Source: an uncultured Gammaproteobacteria bacterium
Lineage (GTDB): Bacteria > Pseudomonadota > Gammaproteobacteria > HK1
Length of the DNA: 64,000 nucleotides
Assembly (NCBI GenBank): GCA_947258715.1
Contig: CAMYJH010000012.1
Coordinates: 182,191-246,190, forward strand
Direction of reading: 5' to 3'
The translations under genes were made by a program, and so were the position numbers. Below are positions 36,138 to 44,985 of the stretch, in pieces (position 1 is the first letter of the stretch; each line of letters begins with the position of its first letter). Below the pieces are notes generated by a model. The model was given only the letters and a program-made list of their open reading frames with translations. It searched no databases and had not been told where the DNA came from.

Positions 36138-37219
36138 GGCGATCGAAAAGGGCGCCAAAGAAGCCGATTAACCTCGCACTCCAGGGGGGCGGTGCCCACG
36201 GCGCCTTCACCTGGGGCGTGCTCGACTGCCTGCTCGAGGACGGCCGGGTCAACGTCGAGGCGATCAGCGGCACCAGCGCCGGCGCCATGAACGCCGTGGT
36301 GGTCGCCGATGGTCTCATGCAGGCGGGCGAGGACGGTGCGCGCGCCGCGCTGCGTGCCTTCTGGAAGGCGGTCAGCCATTCCGCCCGCACCAGCCCCATC
36401 CGGCGCACGCCCATCGACGCGCTCATGGGCAGCTGGAACCTGGACTACTCGCCGGCGTTCCACCTTTTCGATCTCGTGACCCGAATGGCGTCCCCCTACG
36501 CGCTCAACCCGCTCAACATCAACCCGCTTCGGGATCTGCTCGCAGAGCAGGTGGATTTCGATCGGGTGCGGTCCTGCGACAAGATGAAGCTTTTCGTCTC
36601 TGCCACCAATGTCGAAACCGGGCGTGTCAGGGTTTTTCGGCGCCAGGAGCTGACGCCTGAAACGGTGATGGCCTCGGCCTGTCTGCCTTTTATATTCCAG
36701 GCCGTGGAAGTCGACGGCGTGCCCTACTGGGACGGCGGCTATATGGGCAACCCGGTATTGTTCCCGTTCTTCCGCCACTGCCGGTCTGACGACGTGGTCG
36801 TGGTTCAGACCAATCCCATCGTGCGTGAGGGTACGCCCAAGACGGCGCGTGAGATCATGAACCGCGTCAACGAGATCACCTTCAACAGCAGTTTGCTTCG
36901 CGAGTACCGCGCCATTGATTTTGTCGATCGGTTGCTGGAAGAAGGACGCATCGATAAAGACAAATACAAGCACGTGCTGGTTCATCGCATCGATGCAGAC
37001 GAGGAGATTACTCCCCTAGGGGCCTCCAGTAAGCTGAACGCGGAGTGGCCGTTCTTGTCGCATTTGTTCGATGTCGGAAGGGGCGCGGCGATGAACTGGC
37101 TGAACGACAACTTCGAACACCTGGGCAGACGCTCTACCGTTAACATCCGCGAGCTCTTTGACGATGGCGCGCGCAGCAACGCGGAACCCCCGTCAGACCC
37201 GATCGAGAGCGCGCTATAA
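36134..37219 (+). CDS. Patatin-like phospholipase
   Basis: The 361-residue product has the patatin catalytic set: oxyanion loop GGGAHG (residues 18-23), nucleophile Ser48 in GTSAG and the Asp of DGG (200-202) in YWDGGYMGNP. Patatins hydrolyse acyl esters of lipids with a Ser-Asp dyad. There is no signal peptide. Coupling to bdhA by a four-base overlap suggests a role in polyhydroxybutyrate granule or lipid turnover, which is inference. ATG 36134 is used because of this overlap. Confidence 0.88.
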   Translation: MRRSKRAPKKPINLALQGGGAHGAFTWGVLDCLLEDGRVNVEAISGTSAGAMNAVVVADGLMQAGEDGARAALRAFWKAVSHSARTSPIRRTPIDALMGSWNLDYSPAFHLFDLVTRMASPYALNPLNINPLRDLLAEQVDFDRVRSCDKMKLFVSATNVETGRVRVFRRQELTPETVMASACLPFIFQAVEVDGVPYWDGGYMGNPVLFPFFRHCRSDDVVVVQTNPIVREGTPKTAREIMNRVNEITFNSSLLREYRAIDFVDRLLEEGRIDKDKYKHVLVHRIDADEEITPLGASSKLNAEWPFLSHLFDVGRGAAMNWLNDNFEHLGRRSTVNIRELFDDGARSNAEPPSDPIESAL

Positions 37220-37237
37220 GAGCAAAGGAGACGAAAG

Positions 37238-37546
37238 TTGCTCGAACTGCGCCCCGACTGCGAGTGCTGCGGAAAAGATCTGTCGCCGGATTCCACCAAG
37301 GCGATGATCTGCACTTTCGAATGCACCTTCTGCCGCGATTGCGTCGAAACGAAGTTGTTCAACGTGTGTCCCAACTGCGGCGGGGGGTTCGAGCCGAGGC
37401 CCGTGCGTCCGTCCCGGGAACACCGCAAGGACGCCTTTCTCGGCAAGCGGCCGGGGTCCACCGTTCGCAAGCACCGCACCATCGATCTCGAGGAACACGC
37501 CGAGTTCGCACGCAAGCTTAAAGACATCCCACCGCATCTGCGCTGA
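37238..37546 (+). CDS. DUF1272 zinc-ribbon protein
   Basis: The 102 residues carry a DUF1272 N-terminus: LRPDCECCGKDLSPDSTKAM, CTFECTFCRDC and CPNCGGGFEPRPVRP, with about eight cysteines in pairs that probably bind two zinc ions. The C-terminal half is charged and probably helical. The function is unknown. It starts at TTG 37238 after AAAGGAG, 18 bases beyond the patatin stop, and completes the bdhA operon. Confidence 0.85.
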   Translation: MLELRPDCECCGKDLSPDSTKAMICTFECTFCRDCVETKLFNVCPNCGGGFEPRPVRPSREHRKDAFLGKRPGSTVRKHRTIDLEEHAEFARKLKDIPPHLR

Positions 37547-37631
37547 CGGCGGCCCGGAGCAACCTCGATCCCTTATTAGTGGAGGTCAAATTCCGGTCCG
37601 CGGCGCGGCGGCCGCGGCGGCGGGAGCGGCT

Positions 37632-38495
37632 TCAGTAAGGCTTCGCTTTCTCCGCATCCGGCAAAATGGTGGTGCGCTTCAAAAGCCGCTCGTGGCGGCC
37701 GTCGAAGGGATCCCGCCGGTGCATGGTGCAGGCGTTGTCCCAAAGCAGCGCGTCGCCCTTCTGCCAGCTATGCGTGTAGACGAACTCCGGGCGCGTGCAC
37801 CAGTCGAATAGTTCGGCCAACAGTGCATCGCTTTCTTCTTTCGGCAATCCGACGATTTGCGTCGTCATGCCGGGACAGATGTAAAGCGCCTTGCGGCCGG
37901 TATATGGGTGCGTTCGCACCATCGGGTGGGTGACATTGGGCGTTTTTTCCTTTTGCTCCTTGCTGGTCGGTTCGCTGTACATCTGATTGAAGGCTTCGTA
38001 GGACTGGACTGCCTGGTGTCCCGCGATCCGATTCTTGGTCGCATTCGGCAACGCCTCGTAGGCGGAATGCATATCGGCAAAATAGGTGTTGCCTCCTTGC
38101 GGGGGGATTTTCAGCGAATAAAGCAGAGAGCCGACGGCCGGGTGCTCCAGGTAGATCTGATCGTAGTGCCAGCCGACCTCTCGGTCGGCGAGAATTCCAA
38201 CTGTCTTTCCGGACTCCTTTACGTTGGAAACCAGCAATACTTCCGGATTCTCTCTGGAAAGATATTCCTTACGCAGGTGGATCTCCAGCGGCCCAAAATG
38301 CCGGCTGAATCTCACCAGCTGTGCTTCTTCCAGCTTCTGGTCTCGGAACAGCAGCAGCTTGTGCTTGTGCCACAAGGAGCGTACGTACTCGATGATCGCC
38401 GCGTCTTGATCCGCCGCGAGATCGATCCCCTGCAGCTCGGCGCCGAAGGTATTGGTGAGGGGCCGCTTTAGGATTTCTTCTGCGTGAACTTCCAT
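37632..38495 (-). CDS. TauD/TfdA family dioxygenase
   Basis: The 287-residue enzyme is a 2-oxoglutarate- and Fe(II)-dependent oxygenase. The iron ligands are His110 and Asp112 (WHYD) and His259 (MHRRDPF); Arg270 or Arg274 (GRHERLLKRT) binds 2-oxoglutarate. The family removes sulfite from taurine or cleaves aryl-ethers and similar substrates; the substrate here is unknown. The longer open frame back to 38591 is rejected because its first 32 codons are MITE DNA. It follows a GST in the same direction, separated only by that MITE. Confidence 0.9.
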   Translation of the reverse strand: MEVHAEEILKRPLTNTFGAELQGIDLAADQDAAIIEYVRSLWHKHKLLLFRDQKLEEAQLVRFSRHFGPLEIHLRKEYLSRENPEVLLVSNVKESGKTVGILADREVGWHYDQIYLEHPAVGSLLYSLKIPPQGGNTYFADMHSAYEALPNATKNRIAGHQAVQSYEAFNQMYSEPTSKEQKEKTPNVTHPMVRTHPYTGRKALYICPGMTTQIVGLPKEESDALLAELFDWCTRPEFVYTHSWQKGDALLWDNACTMHRRDPFDGRHERLLKRTTILPDAEKAKPY

Positions 38496-38518
38496 CTGCC
38501 TATACCGCTTGTTTCTAG

Positions 38519-38669
38519 GGAAACTCTGAGTAATTCCATCCCTGGAATTTTCAGAGTCGGCAATTGGAAATGCGGTTTCCACTTGCCTCACGAATCCAAT
38601 AACTTACAGTCATTGAATTCGGCGGCGCATCCCTGCGCCGCGCGGAAGGTCTGATAAATCAGACCTTCC
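38519..38669 (+). mobile_element. MITE copy 2, complete, between GST and TauD genes
   Basis: This 151-bp element starts GGAAACTCTGAGTAATTCC and ends with an imperfect palindrome (38644-38669) reading GGAAGGTCTGAT then AAATCAGACCTTCC. The ends form terminal inverted repeats of the type GGAA-N2-TCTGA. It is flanked by CTAG (38515-38518) and TTAG (38670-38673), near-identical four-base target repeats. The right flank contains the stop codon of the GST gene on the - strand. It has no coding capacity. Confidence 0.75.
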
Positions 38670-39308
38670 TTAGTTTAGAAACGGAACCGCCATGCCTTTT
38701 TCCACCGCGGGCCGTTTGGATATAAGATCATACCAGCGCTTAACGTTGGGGAACTCGGTCAGATCCACCTGGTGGCGAGGATAGCGCGCCACCCAGGGAT
38801 AGGTGGCGATATCGGCCACGGTGTAGTCGTCCCCGGCGAAATAAGTCGCTTCACCGAAGCGCTGATTCATTACTTTGTAAAGGCGCTTGGTCTCGTCGTG
38901 ATAGCGCTTCTTGCCGTAGGGGACGTCCTCCTTGGGCTGAAAAAGAAAGTGATGGGCCTGACCGAACATGGGCCCTACGCCGCCCATCTGCCACATGAGC
39001 CACTGCATGGTGATGGCGCGCTTGCGGCCCTTGTCCGGCAGGAGGTCGATGTTGCCGGTCTTTTCCGCCAGGTAGATGAGAATGGCGCCGGACTCGAACA
39101 GCGCCAGCGGCTCGCCGTCCGGACCCTCCGGATCGACGATGGCCGGAATGCGGTTGTTGGGCGAGATGGCAAGAAATTCTTCGCTGTACTGTTCACGCTT
39201 GCTGAGGTCGATGCGGTGTACGTTATACGCTAACGAAAGCTCTTCCAGCATGATGGAGACTTTGCGGCCGTTGGGCGTGGCCCAGGTGTAGAGTTCGATG
39301 GGTTTCAA
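38670..39308 (-). CDS. Glutathione S-transferase, YfcG/YghU-like
   Basis: The 212-residue GST begins IELYTWATPNGRKVSIMLEE, with NNRIPAIVDPEGPDG and LFESGAILIYLAEKTG, and ends AVEKGMAVPFLN. The TPNGRK segment is typical of nu-class GSTs (YfcG) acting on disulfides or peroxides. It is a paralogue of the GST at 2263. Its TAA stop lies inside the target-site duplication of a MITE, and the TauD gene follows beyond the element on the same strand. Confidence 0.9.
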   Translation of the reverse strand: MKPIELYTWATPNGRKVSIMLEELSLAYNVHRIDLSKREQYSEEFLAISPNNRIPAIVDPEGPDGEPLALFESGAILIYLAEKTGNIDLLPDKGRKRAITMQWLMWQMGGVGPMFGQAHHFLFQPKEDVPYGKKRYHDETKRLYKVMNQRFGEATYFAGDDYTVADIATYPWVARYPRHQVDLTEFPNVKRWYDLISKRPAVEKGMAVPFLN

Positions 39309-39427
39309 ATCCAGGTTCCTTTTATTAATTGAGTATCATCTTCGGCGTGCGCCGCCGGGGCTGTTCATTAAGCTCAACTCCCGCGAGCCTCCACTCTGCG
39401 GGGTTCCAGTGTAACAGCGAGCTCTCA

Positions 39428-40876
39428 TCACGCGGCGCGTGAGAGGACCCGTCCCGGGCGCGCATCGGTACCGTCGCCGTGCTGCCACACGGGCCGGCCG
39501 TTCACGATTACCATTTCGATACCGGGTGAGGTCACGGTCGGAGACTCGAAAGTCGCCGCGTCGATGATCGCGTCAGGGTCGAACACGACCAGGTCCGCGT
39601 ATGCGCCTTCTCGCAGCGTGCCACGGTCTTTGAGTCCGAAGACCGACGCGGGCACCGAAGTCATGCGCCTCACAGCCTGCTCCAGCGGGAACAGCTTCTG
39701 CTCGCGGGCGTAATGCCCGAGAACACGTGGAAAGGTGCCCCACAGCCGCGGGTGGGGATGGGCGTCGTGGGGCAGGCCGTCGGAACCGATCATCGCGTCC
39801 TCGAAGGCGAGCACCCTTCTCAAGTCCGCCTCGTCCATCTGGTAATAAATGGCTCCGGCCGGCTGCAGCCTCTCCGCCGCTGATTCGACGCTTGCGCCCC
39901 ACTCCCCGCGGATCTCCTCGAACAGGCGCCCGGCGCACTCCGGATGAGGCTCCGACCAGGTGACCAGCACTTTCTCGGCACCGCCCACCCAGTCGGCCAG
40001 CAGCACCGTGGAGCTCGCGGTGTAGGGGTAGACGTCGAGATTCACCTGCTGGCGTTTGCGCGCCTCGGCGATCAGCGGCAGGGTCTTCTTGGTCAGGCCG
40101 AAATTTTCTTTGCCGCAACATTTGTGATGGGAGATCACCACCGGAACGTTGGCCCGCTCCCCGATCTCCAGCGTTTCGCGCACCGAGTCCACCACGCCCT
40201 CGCGCTCGTTGCGCATGTGGGTGGTGTAGATCCCGCCGTGCCTCGCCACGCAGGCGGCAAGCTCGACCACCTCGTCGGTGGGCGCGTTGAACGCGGGCGG
40301 ATACGCAAGCCCGGTGCTCATGCCGATGCAGCCGGATTCAAGCGCCTCTTCCAGGCGCTGGGTCATCAAGCCGATCTCTTTCGCGCTGGCCGGCCGATCC
40401 AGGCGGTCCATGACGCCTGCGCGTAACGTGGAGTGACCGCAAAGCATCGCCATGTTCAGCGCCGGCGGGTTGTTCCTCACCTCGTCCACGTACTCGCCCA
40501 TTGAGGAAAAACGGAACCAGGTCCGACCGCCCAGCAGGTTGAGCGGCGGAGGCGGATCGCAATCGACTAAAGGAGCGAGGCTCACGCCGCAGTTGCCGGT
40601 GACGACGGTGGTCACCCCCTGGCTCACCTTGGCCGCCATCTGCGGTGTCGAGAGCACCGCGCGATCGTCGTGGGTGTGGGCGTCGATGAATCCCGGCGCC
40701 ACGATTCGCCCTGATGCGTCGATGCGGGATGCGGCTTTCGTTTCGCACAAGTCGCCGATTGCAGCAATGCGGTCGCGTTTAATTCCGACGTCCGCTTTGG
40801 ATCGTTTCGCGCCGCTGCCATCGACGACGGTAGCGCCGGTAATCAGCGTGTCGAATTCAACAGTGTTTGTATTCAT
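39428..40876 (-). CDS. D-aminoacylase (N-acyl-D-amino-acid deacylase)
   Basis: The 482-residue amidohydrolase has metal-site residues at the same positions as the Alcaligenes D-aminoacylase: His67 and His69 (DAHTHDD), Cys96 (GNCG), His220 (YTTHMRNE), His250 (VVISHHKCCG) and Asp366 (IGSDG). It hydrolyses N-acyl-D-amino acids to D-amino acids and fatty acid or acetate in the cytoplasm. There is no signal peptide. It is followed on the same strand, 120 bases away, by the GST and TauD genes, with no clear functional link. Confidence 0.92.
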   Translation of the reverse strand: MNTNTVEFDTLITGATVVDGSGAKRSKADVGIKRDRIAAIGDLCETKAASRIDASGRIVAPGFIDAHTHDDRAVLSTPQMAAKVSQGVTTVVTGNCGVSLAPLVDCDPPPPLNLLGGRTWFRFSSMGEYVDEVRNNPPALNMAMLCGHSTLRAGVMDRLDRPASAKEIGLMTQRLEEALESGCIGMSTGLAYPPAFNAPTDEVVELAACVARHGGIYTTHMRNEREGVVDSVRETLEIGERANVPVVISHHKCCGKENFGLTKKTLPLIAEARKRQQVNLDVYPYTASSTVLLADWVGGAEKVLVTWSEPHPECAGRLFEEIRGEWGASVESAAERLQPAGAIYYQMDEADLRRVLAFEDAMIGSDGLPHDAHPHPRLWGTFPRVLGHYAREQKLFPLEQAVRRMTSVPASVFGLKDRGTLREGAYADLVVFDPDAIIDAATFESPTVTSPGIEMVIVNGRPVWQHGDGTDARPGRVLSRAA

Positions 40877-40898
40877 ACATAACGTACCGTCGCAGGGG

Positions 40899-41468
40899 TC
40901 AGAGCGGATGGGATTTCAGCCATTCAATGACTTCATCGGCACTCTTGTCCGGCGGAAACACCGGGTAGAAGACCTTCTCTATCTTCCCATCGCGAAGGAT
41001 CAGCGTGGTCCTTTTGATCAGCGTCATGCCGTCCACCCCGAACGTCGGCAGTTCGAGCGCGCGTGTAAAATCTAAATCCGCGTCGCTAAGCACGTCGAAC
41101 GGCAGGCGCAGACGTGAAACCAGCTCCTCCTGGTATTCTGTGTCTTGCGTGCTCAGCCCGTAGACCCGGGCACCCAGAGAGTTAAGCTCGGCATGATGAT
41201 CGCGAAACGCGCAGCTCTGTGGCGTGCAGCCGCGAGCGCCCGGAATCGCGTTCCAACCGTTCGGTAGCTCCTGATCGGGCCGGCCGGTGCGCGGGTAGAT
41301 GTAGACGACTATGCGCCCTTCGAGTGTTGAAAGGTCCACCCGCTCGCCACGGCTGGAACGGAGTTCCACCGACGGCAGGGTCATGCCGCTGAGGTGATCG
41401 CAGGCGCCGTCGTCCTCCGGTACCGGAAGATCCGCGGGCAGGGTGTAAACGTCGTCGCTTCGGGCCAT
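40899..41468 (-). CDS. Peroxiredoxin (PrxQ/BCP-like)
   Basis: The 189-residue protein has a thioredoxin fold with IVVYIYPRTG and a peroxidatic Cys81 in GARGCTPQSC, plus Cys86 five residues later as a possible resolving cysteine. The family reduces hydrogen peroxide and organic peroxides using thiols. ATG 41468 is chosen because GGAAGG lies eight bases upstream; the open frame to 41540 has no such signal. It precedes the D-aminoacylase on the - strand with 22 bases between, so they may share a transcript. Confidence 0.85.
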   Translation of the reverse strand: MARSDDVYTLPADLPVPEDDGACDHLSGMTLPSVELRSSRGERVDLSTLEGRIVVYIYPRTGRPDQELPNGWNAIPGARGCTPQSCAFRDHHAELNSLGARVYGLSTQDTEYQEELVSRLRLPFDVLSDADLDFTRALELPTFGVDGMTLIKRTTLILRDGKIEKVFYPVFPPDKSADEVIEWLKSHPL

Positions 41469-41626
41469 GGAAACATCCTTCCGGTGTCGCGCGGGGTGAG
41501 ACCTTTTACGGATATTGTCGCAACGGACGACACTGCTCAAGAGCGGCTACTACAGCGGGATGGCCGGGGCCGATACACTATCGCTTGCCTGCATTGTTGC
41601 CCGAATCACCGATCCGGAGTTCCATC

Positions 41627-42787
41627 ATGGATTTCTCGTTGTCCGAAGAACAGCGCGCGCTCCAGGAGACCGCGCGGCGTTTTGCCCAGGAAGAGCTGAA
41701 ACCGCTTGCAGAGGAAATCGAGGCGAGCGGTGAGCCCGTGCCCCGTGAGCTGCGCGGGCGACTGGCTTCGCTCGGTTTTCTCGGCGTAAACGTCAGTGAA
41801 CACTACGGCGGACTGGGCCTTGGAAATCTGGAGGCGCTGATCGTGCTGGAGGAATTCGCCAAAGTTTCATCGGCGGTTGCGTTCCCTGTGTTCGAATCCA
41901 GTGTCGGTCCGGTACGCGCAATCGAGCATTTCGCTAACGACGCGCTGAAAAGTCGCGTCGTGCCGACGGTGTGCAAAGGGGAAATCGTCGTCGCCGTATC
42001 CATGACAGAGCCCGAGGCGGGCAGCGCGCTTACCGATCTGCGTACCCGCGCCGAAATTAAAGGCGACCGCATCGTCATCAGCGGCACAAAGCGCTGGTGT
42101 TCTGGCGGCGGGCATTCCGATGGCTACGTGGTGTACTGCCGCATGTCGGATGATCCCGGCGCCAAAGGAATCGGCGCCGTATATGTGGAAAAGTCCACTC
42201 CCGGATTGAGTTTCGGTGAGCCCGAGCAGCTCATGGGGTTTCACGGCATTCCTTCAGCGGACATTTTCTTAGACGATGCCGACGTTCCAGTGGAAAACCT
42301 GATTGTGCCTGCGGGTGGATTCAGAAAGCTGATGGAGGCCTTCAGCCTGGAGCGCTGCGGCAATGCCACCATGGCCCTGGGCCAGGCGTCCGGGGCTTTA
42401 GAGGACGTGCTCGAATACGTTCAGGAGCGAAAACAGTTTGGAAAACCCATCGTCGACTTTCAGGCGGTGCAGCTCAAGCTCGCGGAGATGGCCATGCGCG
42501 TCGATGCGGCCAGATTGCTCATCCACCGCGCCGCAGTCAGCGCGGAAAAGGGATTGCCCAGCGTTTACGAATCCAGCGTCGCCAAGTGCTTCGCCAACGA
42601 AATGTCCCGCGAAGTCACCGGCGCCGCGGTGCAGCTGATGGGCGGCTACGGCTACTCGAAGGCGTATCCCATGGAGCGCCGAATGCGCGACGCCTGGGGC
42701 TGGGGCATCGCCGGCGGCACCATTGACATTCAAAAGATAAACATTGCTTCGGCGATGGTGGGGAGGAGGTTTGACCAGAGGCGGTAG
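41627..42787 (+). CDS. Acyl-CoA dehydrogenase
   Basis: The 386-residue flavoprotein starts MDFSLSEEQRALQETARRFA and contains the FAD motifs VSMTEPEAGSAL and GGGHSDGY and the C-terminal MGGYGYSKAYPMERRMRDAW. It oxidises an acyl-CoA at the alpha-beta bond. The usual C-terminal base (Glu of the Y-E-G-T motif) is Gly363 here, and Glu242 (SLERCGNA) lies where isovaleryl- and long-chain acyl-CoA dehydrogenases carry theirs. The substrate is therefore more likely branched or otherwise unusual, which is inference. ATG 41627 starts the conserved N-terminus. Confidence 0.88.
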   Translation: MDFSLSEEQRALQETARRFAQEELKPLAEEIEASGEPVPRELRGRLASLGFLGVNVSEHYGGLGLGNLEALIVLEEFAKVSSAVAFPVFESSVGPVRAIEHFANDALKSRVVPTVCKGEIVVAVSMTEPEAGSALTDLRTRAEIKGDRIVISGTKRWCSGGGHSDGYVVYCRMSDDPGAKGIGAVYVEKSTPGLSFGEPEQLMGFHGIPSADIFLDDADVPVENLIVPAGGFRKLMEAFSLERCGNATMALGQASGALEDVLEYVQERKQFGKPIVDFQAVQLKLAEMAMRVDAARLLIHRAAVSAEKGLPSVYESSVAKCFANEMSREVTGAAVQLMGGYGYSKAYPMERRMRDAWGWGIAGGTIDIQKINIASAMVGRRFDQRR

Positions 42788-43017
42788 GCGGCAGCCTGGA
42801 TACTTGGCGATATTCGAATAGGGCGCTTGCTAATTATTTGACAATTAAGCGTTGGTGCTTAAAACAGCAAAAAGGAAGCAAAGTCCAGTGATTGCACCGG
42901 CAGCGTCCGCTGCCTTGTCAGACGGTAGTCGTTGTCGAGCACGCGGTGGAACTCGAGCCGATAGTCAAATAGTCAACACCGGGACCGTTTTTGCAAGAAT
43001 ATCGATTTCGTCGAGAG

Positions 43018-43267
43018 ATGTAGGGCGCAATAGCGAAGCGTATTGCGCCGGATGTTCGTTCCCGCAATGCCGTCCTCAGCGACTATCGCGGTCCCGTCAC
43101 CGAATGCGCGTAGTTTGGAGGATGTGAAGCGAAGTCCGGACTCAACAACCATTCGGCGTAGTAGCTATATCGACACGCAAGAGTATAGATTTCGTCGAGA
43201 GCAAAGTAACGCCGAATACGAAAATATCCGGTGCAATTCGCTTCGCTCATTGCACCCTACGCGTGCT
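43018..43267 (+). repeat. 250-bp repeat copy a (hairpin-ended element)
   Basis: This is one of three copies of the same length (others at 44118 and 44736). The left end, TAGGGCGCAATAGCGAAGCG with TATTGCGCC, is a 9-bp hairpin. The right end, GGTGCAATTCGCTTCGCTC with ATTGCACC, is an 8-bp hairpin, and the two ends are inverted copies of each other. The interior is non-coding but conserved. A short fragment of the interior (ATTTCGTCGAGAG) also precedes this copy, suggesting nested insertion. Confidence 0.75.
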
Positions 43268-43308
43268 CAGGGGACACAATTCGCGACCGAATATCCGGTG
43301 ACATTAGT

Positions 43309-43542
43309 CTAAGAGCTGCGATTTCTTTTCATTCTCCTAAAAAGATAAATTGCCAACGCCAAACATAGTCCAAAGAAAAATAATATCAGCGCTTCACCTA
43401 AAAGCCCCTTGTTAAATACTTCCCAAATTGAGGAAATCTCCCCGGCAGCAAAATGACCGTGCCAAATCACCCATGTCATGCGCAGAAAAAATATGAAAAC
43501 GCAAAAAAGCAGAACCAGTACAACAACAGCCCTGTCTTTCAT
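43309..43542 (-). CDS. Small membrane protein, candidate immunity protein
   Basis: The 77 residues contain two membrane helices (VVVLVLLFCVFIFFLRMTWV and ALILFFFGLCLALAIYLF) and a basic tail (RRMKRNRSS). It lies directly after an RHS C-terminal tip on the same strand, the place where cognate immunity genes of polymorphic toxins are found. Repeat copy a lies 41 bases beyond its end. The immunity role is inferred from position only. Confidence 0.5.
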   Translation of the reverse strand: MKDRAVVVLVLLFCVFIFFLRMTWVIWHGHFAAGEISSIWEVFNKGLLGEALILFFFGLCLALAIYLFRRMKRNRSS

Positions 43543-43608
43543 GAGTTTGTATCAACTACGTTTCACTGGAGAGATTAAACACGCGGTACCCTCTATGCAA
43601 TCTAGACT

Positions 43609-44117
43609 TCATTTTATGCCTCCGATCAGGGTTCCGATAGGACCAAGGATTCGAATGAAGTGAGCGCCCTCTCCTAACAACCTCTTCGCGCCTTGGTCCG
43701 CTATCCGTTTAGCGGTCTCGTCCAGCGTCTTTTTCGTTACAAATACTCCTAGCTCGCCAACGATCGTGCACGTAACAGTACATACGATGTCATTGCCAAT
43801 AGAAGTTACAACTCTAGAGATATACTCGTCGCCTGGCCCGAATGCGTCTTCCAGCAGACATTTTGATGCAGCATCCCAAGGAAGATTCAAACAATGATGA
43901 TGTGATAATCCGTGTCGATCCATAGATGACAATGGGTTATCGGATGTATAAGCGTAGCTATTCATTCCGCCTGCCAACCCGATCGAATCACTCTGCGTAT
44001 ACCTTCCAATAGTCGGGCCATAACCCCTGAAGTAATTGTAGTAAAGCCCTGTCTCCCCATCGAAAAACTGCCCTGGAAACCGGAACGGATTCTCGATCTT
44101 GTCGACCAAGACCAGAG
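43609..44117 (-). pseudogene. Orphan RHS C-terminal tip with variable toxin-like domain
   Basis: The sequence begins abruptly at the edge of repeat copy b and reads VDKIENPFRFPGQFFDG, GLYYNYFRGYGPTIGRYTQS and SIGLAGGMNSYAYTSDNPLS with DRHGL, the conserved junction of RHS proteins. The variable tail after it (about 110 residues, with a hydrophobic IVCTVTCTIVGELGVFV segment) would be the toxin, but I recognise no fold. The body of the RHS protein is missing, so it is an orphan tip that cannot be delivered by itself. A small membrane gene follows. Confidence 0.7.
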
Positions 44118-44367
44118 ATGTAGGGCGCAATAGCGAAGCGTATTGCGCCGGATGTTCGTTCCCGCAATACCCTCCTCACCGACCATCGCCGTCCCGTCAA
44201 CGAGTGCGCGTAGTTTGGAGGATGTGATGCGAGATCCGGACTCACCAACCATCCGGCGTAGCAGCTATATCGACACGCAAGAATATTGATTTCGTCGAGA
44301 GCAAATTAATGCCGAATACGAAAATATCCGGTGCAATCCGCTTCGCTCATTGCACCCTACGCGTGCT
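44118..44367 (+). repeat. 250-bp repeat copy b
   Basis: This is the same element as copy a, with the same hairpin ends (TAGGGCGCAATAGCGAAGCG on the left, GGTGCAAT/ATTGCACC on the right) and a closely similar interior. Its left end abuts the orphan RHS tip and its right end supplies the last bases of the 110-residue membrane gene. Confidence 0.75.
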
Positions 44368-44698
44368 AGGTATTGGTGGGAAGGTCAGGATATTTTCGAA
44401 TATAGATCGCCGCAAAAAACGGAAGCGCAAAAACATTCACAGAAAATAAGACTACACTCCATAATAATCGTTTATCTTTAGGGACCAATTCTGAAAAGAA
44501 CAGGAACCAGTAACTTATTGCAATTATAAGCAAGCCTACTGGATAGGCTATCGAAAGTACCTGATCACCCATGTCGAACTGCAGCAATCTATCATTGATA
44601 TCTATCGTTGAGTTGAGTCCTATCAAGAAAGCGGCGATAAACGCTGCGGGAGTGACAAAGCATAATATCCCCAAAATATTCACTAGGATGTTCTTCAT
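44366..44698 (-). CDS. Four-helix membrane protein, candidate immunity protein
   Basis: The 110 residues form about four membrane helices (ILVNILGILCFVTPAAFIAA, VLSIAYPVGLLIIAISYWFL, WSVVLFSVNVFALPFFAAIY and a short loop between) with a polar C-terminal tail. It lies between two 250-bp repeats within the RHS remnants, so it may be a displaced immunity gene whose toxin tip has been lost. The family is not recognised; the role is inferred from context only. Confidence 0.5.
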   Translation of the reverse strand: MKNILVNILGILCFVTPAAFIAAFLIGLNSTIDINDRLLQFDMGDQVLSIAYPVGLLIIAISYWFLFFSELVPKDKRLLWSVVLFSVNVFALPFFAAIYIRKYPDLPTNT

Positions 44699-44735
44699 TC
44701 ACAAGCTCCTAAGGCGATATCGGAAAAACGCAGAG

Positions 44736-44985
44736 ATGTAGGGCGCAATAGCGAAGCGTATTGCGCCGGATTTTCGTTCTCGCAATGCCGTCCTAACCGA
44801 CCATCGCCGTCCCGTCACCGAATGCGCGTAATTTGGAGGATGTGAAGCGAAATCCGGACTTACCAACCATTCGGTGTAGTAGCTATATCAACACGCAAGA
44901 GTATAGATTTCGTCGAGAGCAAAGTAACGCCGAATACGAAAATGTCCGGTGCAATCCGCTTCGCTCATTGCACCCTACGCGTGCT
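44736..44985 (+). repeat. 250-bp repeat copy c
   Basis: The third copy of the hairpin-ended element has the same ends and length as copies a and b. Its right end interrupts the RHS YD-repeat region: the RHS frame runs into the repeat and stops at TAG (44975-44977). Confidence 0.75.

Noticed and set aside
38496..38591. N-terminal extension of the TauD-like protein
   Set aside because: The codons are MITE sequence; the conserved protein starts at 38495.
43609..44117. Intact RHS toxin gene
   Set aside because: The frame begins at the edge of a repeat and lacks the RHS body and delivery domains, so I call it an orphan tip.
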